The notes beneath the pieces were generated by a model, which was not told the origin of the DNA, did not search any database, and saw only the letters and a list, made by a program, of their open reading frames with translations. Source: Chitinophagaceae bacterium (lineage in GTDB: Bacteria > Bacteroidota > Bacteroidia > Chitinophagales > Chitinophagaceae). Taken from it: DNA of 53,636 nucleotides. How positions within the stretch are numbered: position 1 is the stretch's first letter; each line of letters opens with the position of its first letter. Where the stretch lies: contig CANGGD010000002.1 of NCBI GenBank assembly GCA_947453295.1, positions 1 to 53,636 on the forward strand. The letters are read 5' to 3'. Positions 51,682-53,636 of this stretch are shown in pieces. A program made the translations under genes and the position numbers.

Positions 51682-53091
51682 ATGAGAAGGCTATATACAC
51701 AAAGTATTTTCTTACTAATATTATGCTTTATCTTTTTTACTGCATGTAAAAAAGAAGTCTTTACAAACGATTCCAATGCGATGATAACAAAGAGTACAGA
51801 CTCTGTTAAATTCGATACCGTTTTTACTTCAGTAGGCTCTGTTACACAATATTTTAAAATAAGAAATAACAACAATCTTGCTATTCGCATTTCAACAATT
51901 AAGTTAATGGGGGGAGCAACATCACCCTACAAACTTAATATTGATGGAGTATCCAATTCGGAGGTTCGTGATCTTGAATTACCAGCGAATGATAGCATAT
52001 ATGTATTTGTTTCATTAACTATCAACCCAAATAGTAATAGTCTCCCCTTTATTGTTAGTGATAGCATTCTGATTAGCTGGAATGGTAACAATCAATTTGT
52101 GCAACTTGAAGGATACGGACAAAATGCTCATTTTATCAATCATCAAACTATTCATAATGATACAGCCTGGAATAATGATTTGCCTTATGTAATAGTAGGC
52201 CAGTTAAAAATTGACAGCGCCGCAACATTATCATTGCTTCCTGGTTGTAAAATATTTACTCATGCCAATTCAAAAATTTTAGTAAACGGAACATTGTTGG
52301 TGAATGGAGAAAAAAACAAAGAGGTGATTTTTACTGGAGATAGATTAGATGAATATTACAAAGACATACCCGGTAGTTGGCCTGGACTATATTTTAATAC
52401 TTCCAGCAAAAAAAATATTTTAAAATATGCCATTATAAAAAACGCAATCAGAGGAATAGAGGTAAATAATCCATCTGAAACTGCAGATCCAAAATTAACT
52501 ATTCATCAAACAATAATAGACAATGCTATTGAATATGGAATATTTGCACACAATAGCAGTATAGATATTGACAATAGCATTATTTCAAATTGCAAAAATA
52601 ATATTCAGATAGAATTAGGTGGAGTGTATAATTTTACAAATTGCACAGCCGTGGGATATTCAACTAAATTTATATCACACGATAAACCAGTGCTTCAAAC
52701 AAATAATTTTTATGAAGAGAACGGAACAATTTTTAAAAAAGATTTAACCGCCACATTTAAAAATTGTATTTTTTGGGGATCAGGAGGTTTAAATGAAACC
52801 GAAATTTTATTTCAAAAAGAAGAAGGGGCTTTATATCAAGTAACGCTAGAAAACTGTTTGTATAAATCCAATCAGGAGCCGTCTTTTATTAGTATTCTTT
52901 CTTGTATCAATAACCAAAATCCCTCTTTTGATAGTGTGGATGTTTATAATAACTACTTTGATTTTAGAACAACGAAAGACAATACTTCTCCTAATATTAA
53001 TGCAGGAACATCAACTAATTTCTCAAAAGATTTAGACGACAAAATCAGAATGATAGGAATAACTGATATTGGATGTTATGAAAAACAATAA
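51682..53091 (+). CDS. Lipoprotein with right-handed parallel beta-helix region
   Basis: Lipobox ILCFIFFTACKK; repeated polar strands (IIKNAIRGIEVNN...TIIDNAIEYGIFAHNSSIDIDNSIISNCKNNIQIE). Confidence 0.7.
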   Translation: MRRLYTQSIFLLILCFIFFTACKKEVFTNDSNAMITKSTDSVKFDTVFTSVGSVTQYFKIRNNNNLAIRISTIKLMGGATSPYKLNIDGVSNSEVRDLELPANDSIYVFVSLTINPNSNSLPFIVSDSILISWNGNNQFVQLEGYGQNAHFINHQTIHNDTAWNNDLPYVIVGQLKIDSAATLSLLPGCKIFTHANSKILVNGTLLVNGEKNKEVIFTGDRLDEYYKDIPGSWPGLYFNTSSKKNILKYAIIKNAIRGIEVNNPSETADPKLTIHQTIIDNAIEYGIFAHNSSIDIDNSIISNCKNNIQIELGGVYNFTNCTAVGYSTKFISHDKPVLQTNNFYEENGTIFKKDLTATFKNCIFWGSGGLNETEILFQKEEGALYQVTLENCLYKSNQEPSFISILSCINNQNPSFDSVDVYNNYFDFRTTKDNTSPNINAGTSTNFSKDLDDKIRMIGITDIGCYEKQ

Positions 53092-53131
53092 TCAACTTGA
53101 ATAAAGGAAGTTTTTTGTTTTAAATTGCATT

Positions 53132-53636
53132 GTGCAATTCAAAGACATTATAGGACAACATGAAATAAAGAACAAGCTGACTCAACTGTATCAGCAGAAT
53201 AGACTCAGCCATGCATTACTATTTTTAGGAAAAGAGGGCAATGGTTCACTTTCGCTTGCAAGAGCCTTTTCGCAATATATTGTATGTGAAAAAGTAAACG
53301 GCAAATCTAGTAGCTCCGAAGAAGGACCTTCTTTATTTGGAGAGGAAAAAATCATTCCTCAACACGATGAAAATGATTCATGCGGTATTTGTACTGCATG
53401 TCAAAAAGCAAGTAAACTGGTGCATCCAGATATTCATTATTCGTATCCGGCAGTAACCAAAAAATCTGGCGATAAATTACTTTCTTCAGATTATGCTGTA
53501 GAATGGAGAAGCTTCCTTGCGCAACAACCATATGGAAACACCTATGATTGGCTGCAATTCATAAATGCAGAAAATAAACAGGGCAATATTTCTGCTCATG
53601 AGTGTAATGACATCAATAGAAAATTATCTTTAAAAA
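53132..53636 (+). CDS. holB: DNA polymerase III delta'-like subunit (partial, truncated at window edge)
   Basis: GTG start; VQFKDIIGQHEIKNKLTQLYQQNRLSHALLFLGKEGNGSLSLARAFSQYIV...SCGICTACQKASKLVHPDIHYSYP, open to the edge. Confidence 0.8.
   Translation, partial: MQFKDIIGQHEIKNKLTQLYQQNRLSHALLFLGKEGNGSLSLARAFSQYIVCEKVNGKSSSSEEGPSLFGEEKIIPQHDENDSCGICTACQKASKLVHPDIHYSYPAVTKKSGDKLLSSDYAVEWRSFLAQQPYGNTYDWLQFINAENKQGNISAHECNDINRKLSLK

Noticed and set aside
1-53636. CRISPR arrays, transposases, prophage, toxin-antitoxin, restriction or biosynthetic clusters
   Set aside because: No regularly spaced repeats and no characteristic proteins were seen; gene content is mainly housekeeping and metabolic.
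1-53636. tRNA/rRNA genes
   Set aside because: No convincing T-loop (GGTTCRANNCC) plus acceptor-stem combination or rRNA core sequence recognised by eye; tRNAscan-SE would be decisive.

Overview
The window is an AT-rich chromosomal segment that reads as Bacteroidota, probably Chitinophagaceae-like. This rests on recognised families such as IPExxxVDY, DUF2480, DUF6089, PpiD/SurA-N, bacterial GH3 and bacterial GGGPS. It is densely packed with mostly housekeeping genes. I saw no CRISPR array, prophage, transposase, rRNA or convincing tRNA. Main functional blocks: comB-gcvT-feoB; selD-mnmH-rho; rhlE, asnS, ppiD; nadA-chrA-nadD-feoA-ybeY-mnmG; ssb; fabG-GH3-lptB; a phenylacetyl-CoA epoxidase operon (paaABCD plus paaG-, paaI- and paaY-like genes, with no paaE); ald-tsaE-copA-recQ-ruvB; IcmF-type fused mutase; rsmA-pdxA-radA-comF; and the start of a DNA Pol III delta'-like gene at the right edge. 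The most interesting signals are non-coding: (1) a putative oriC at about 14.7-15.15 kb, with clustered DnaA boxes and a TAA-trio run; (2) two parS-like palindromes just upstream of mnmG, 3.7 kb away; (3) a 57-nt two-copy hairpin element with a compensatory base-pair change, possibly a small minus-strand RNA family; (4) tandem palindromic operators in front of paaA; (5) an orphan GAAA-loop terminator hairpin suggesting an unannotated sRNA before radA.
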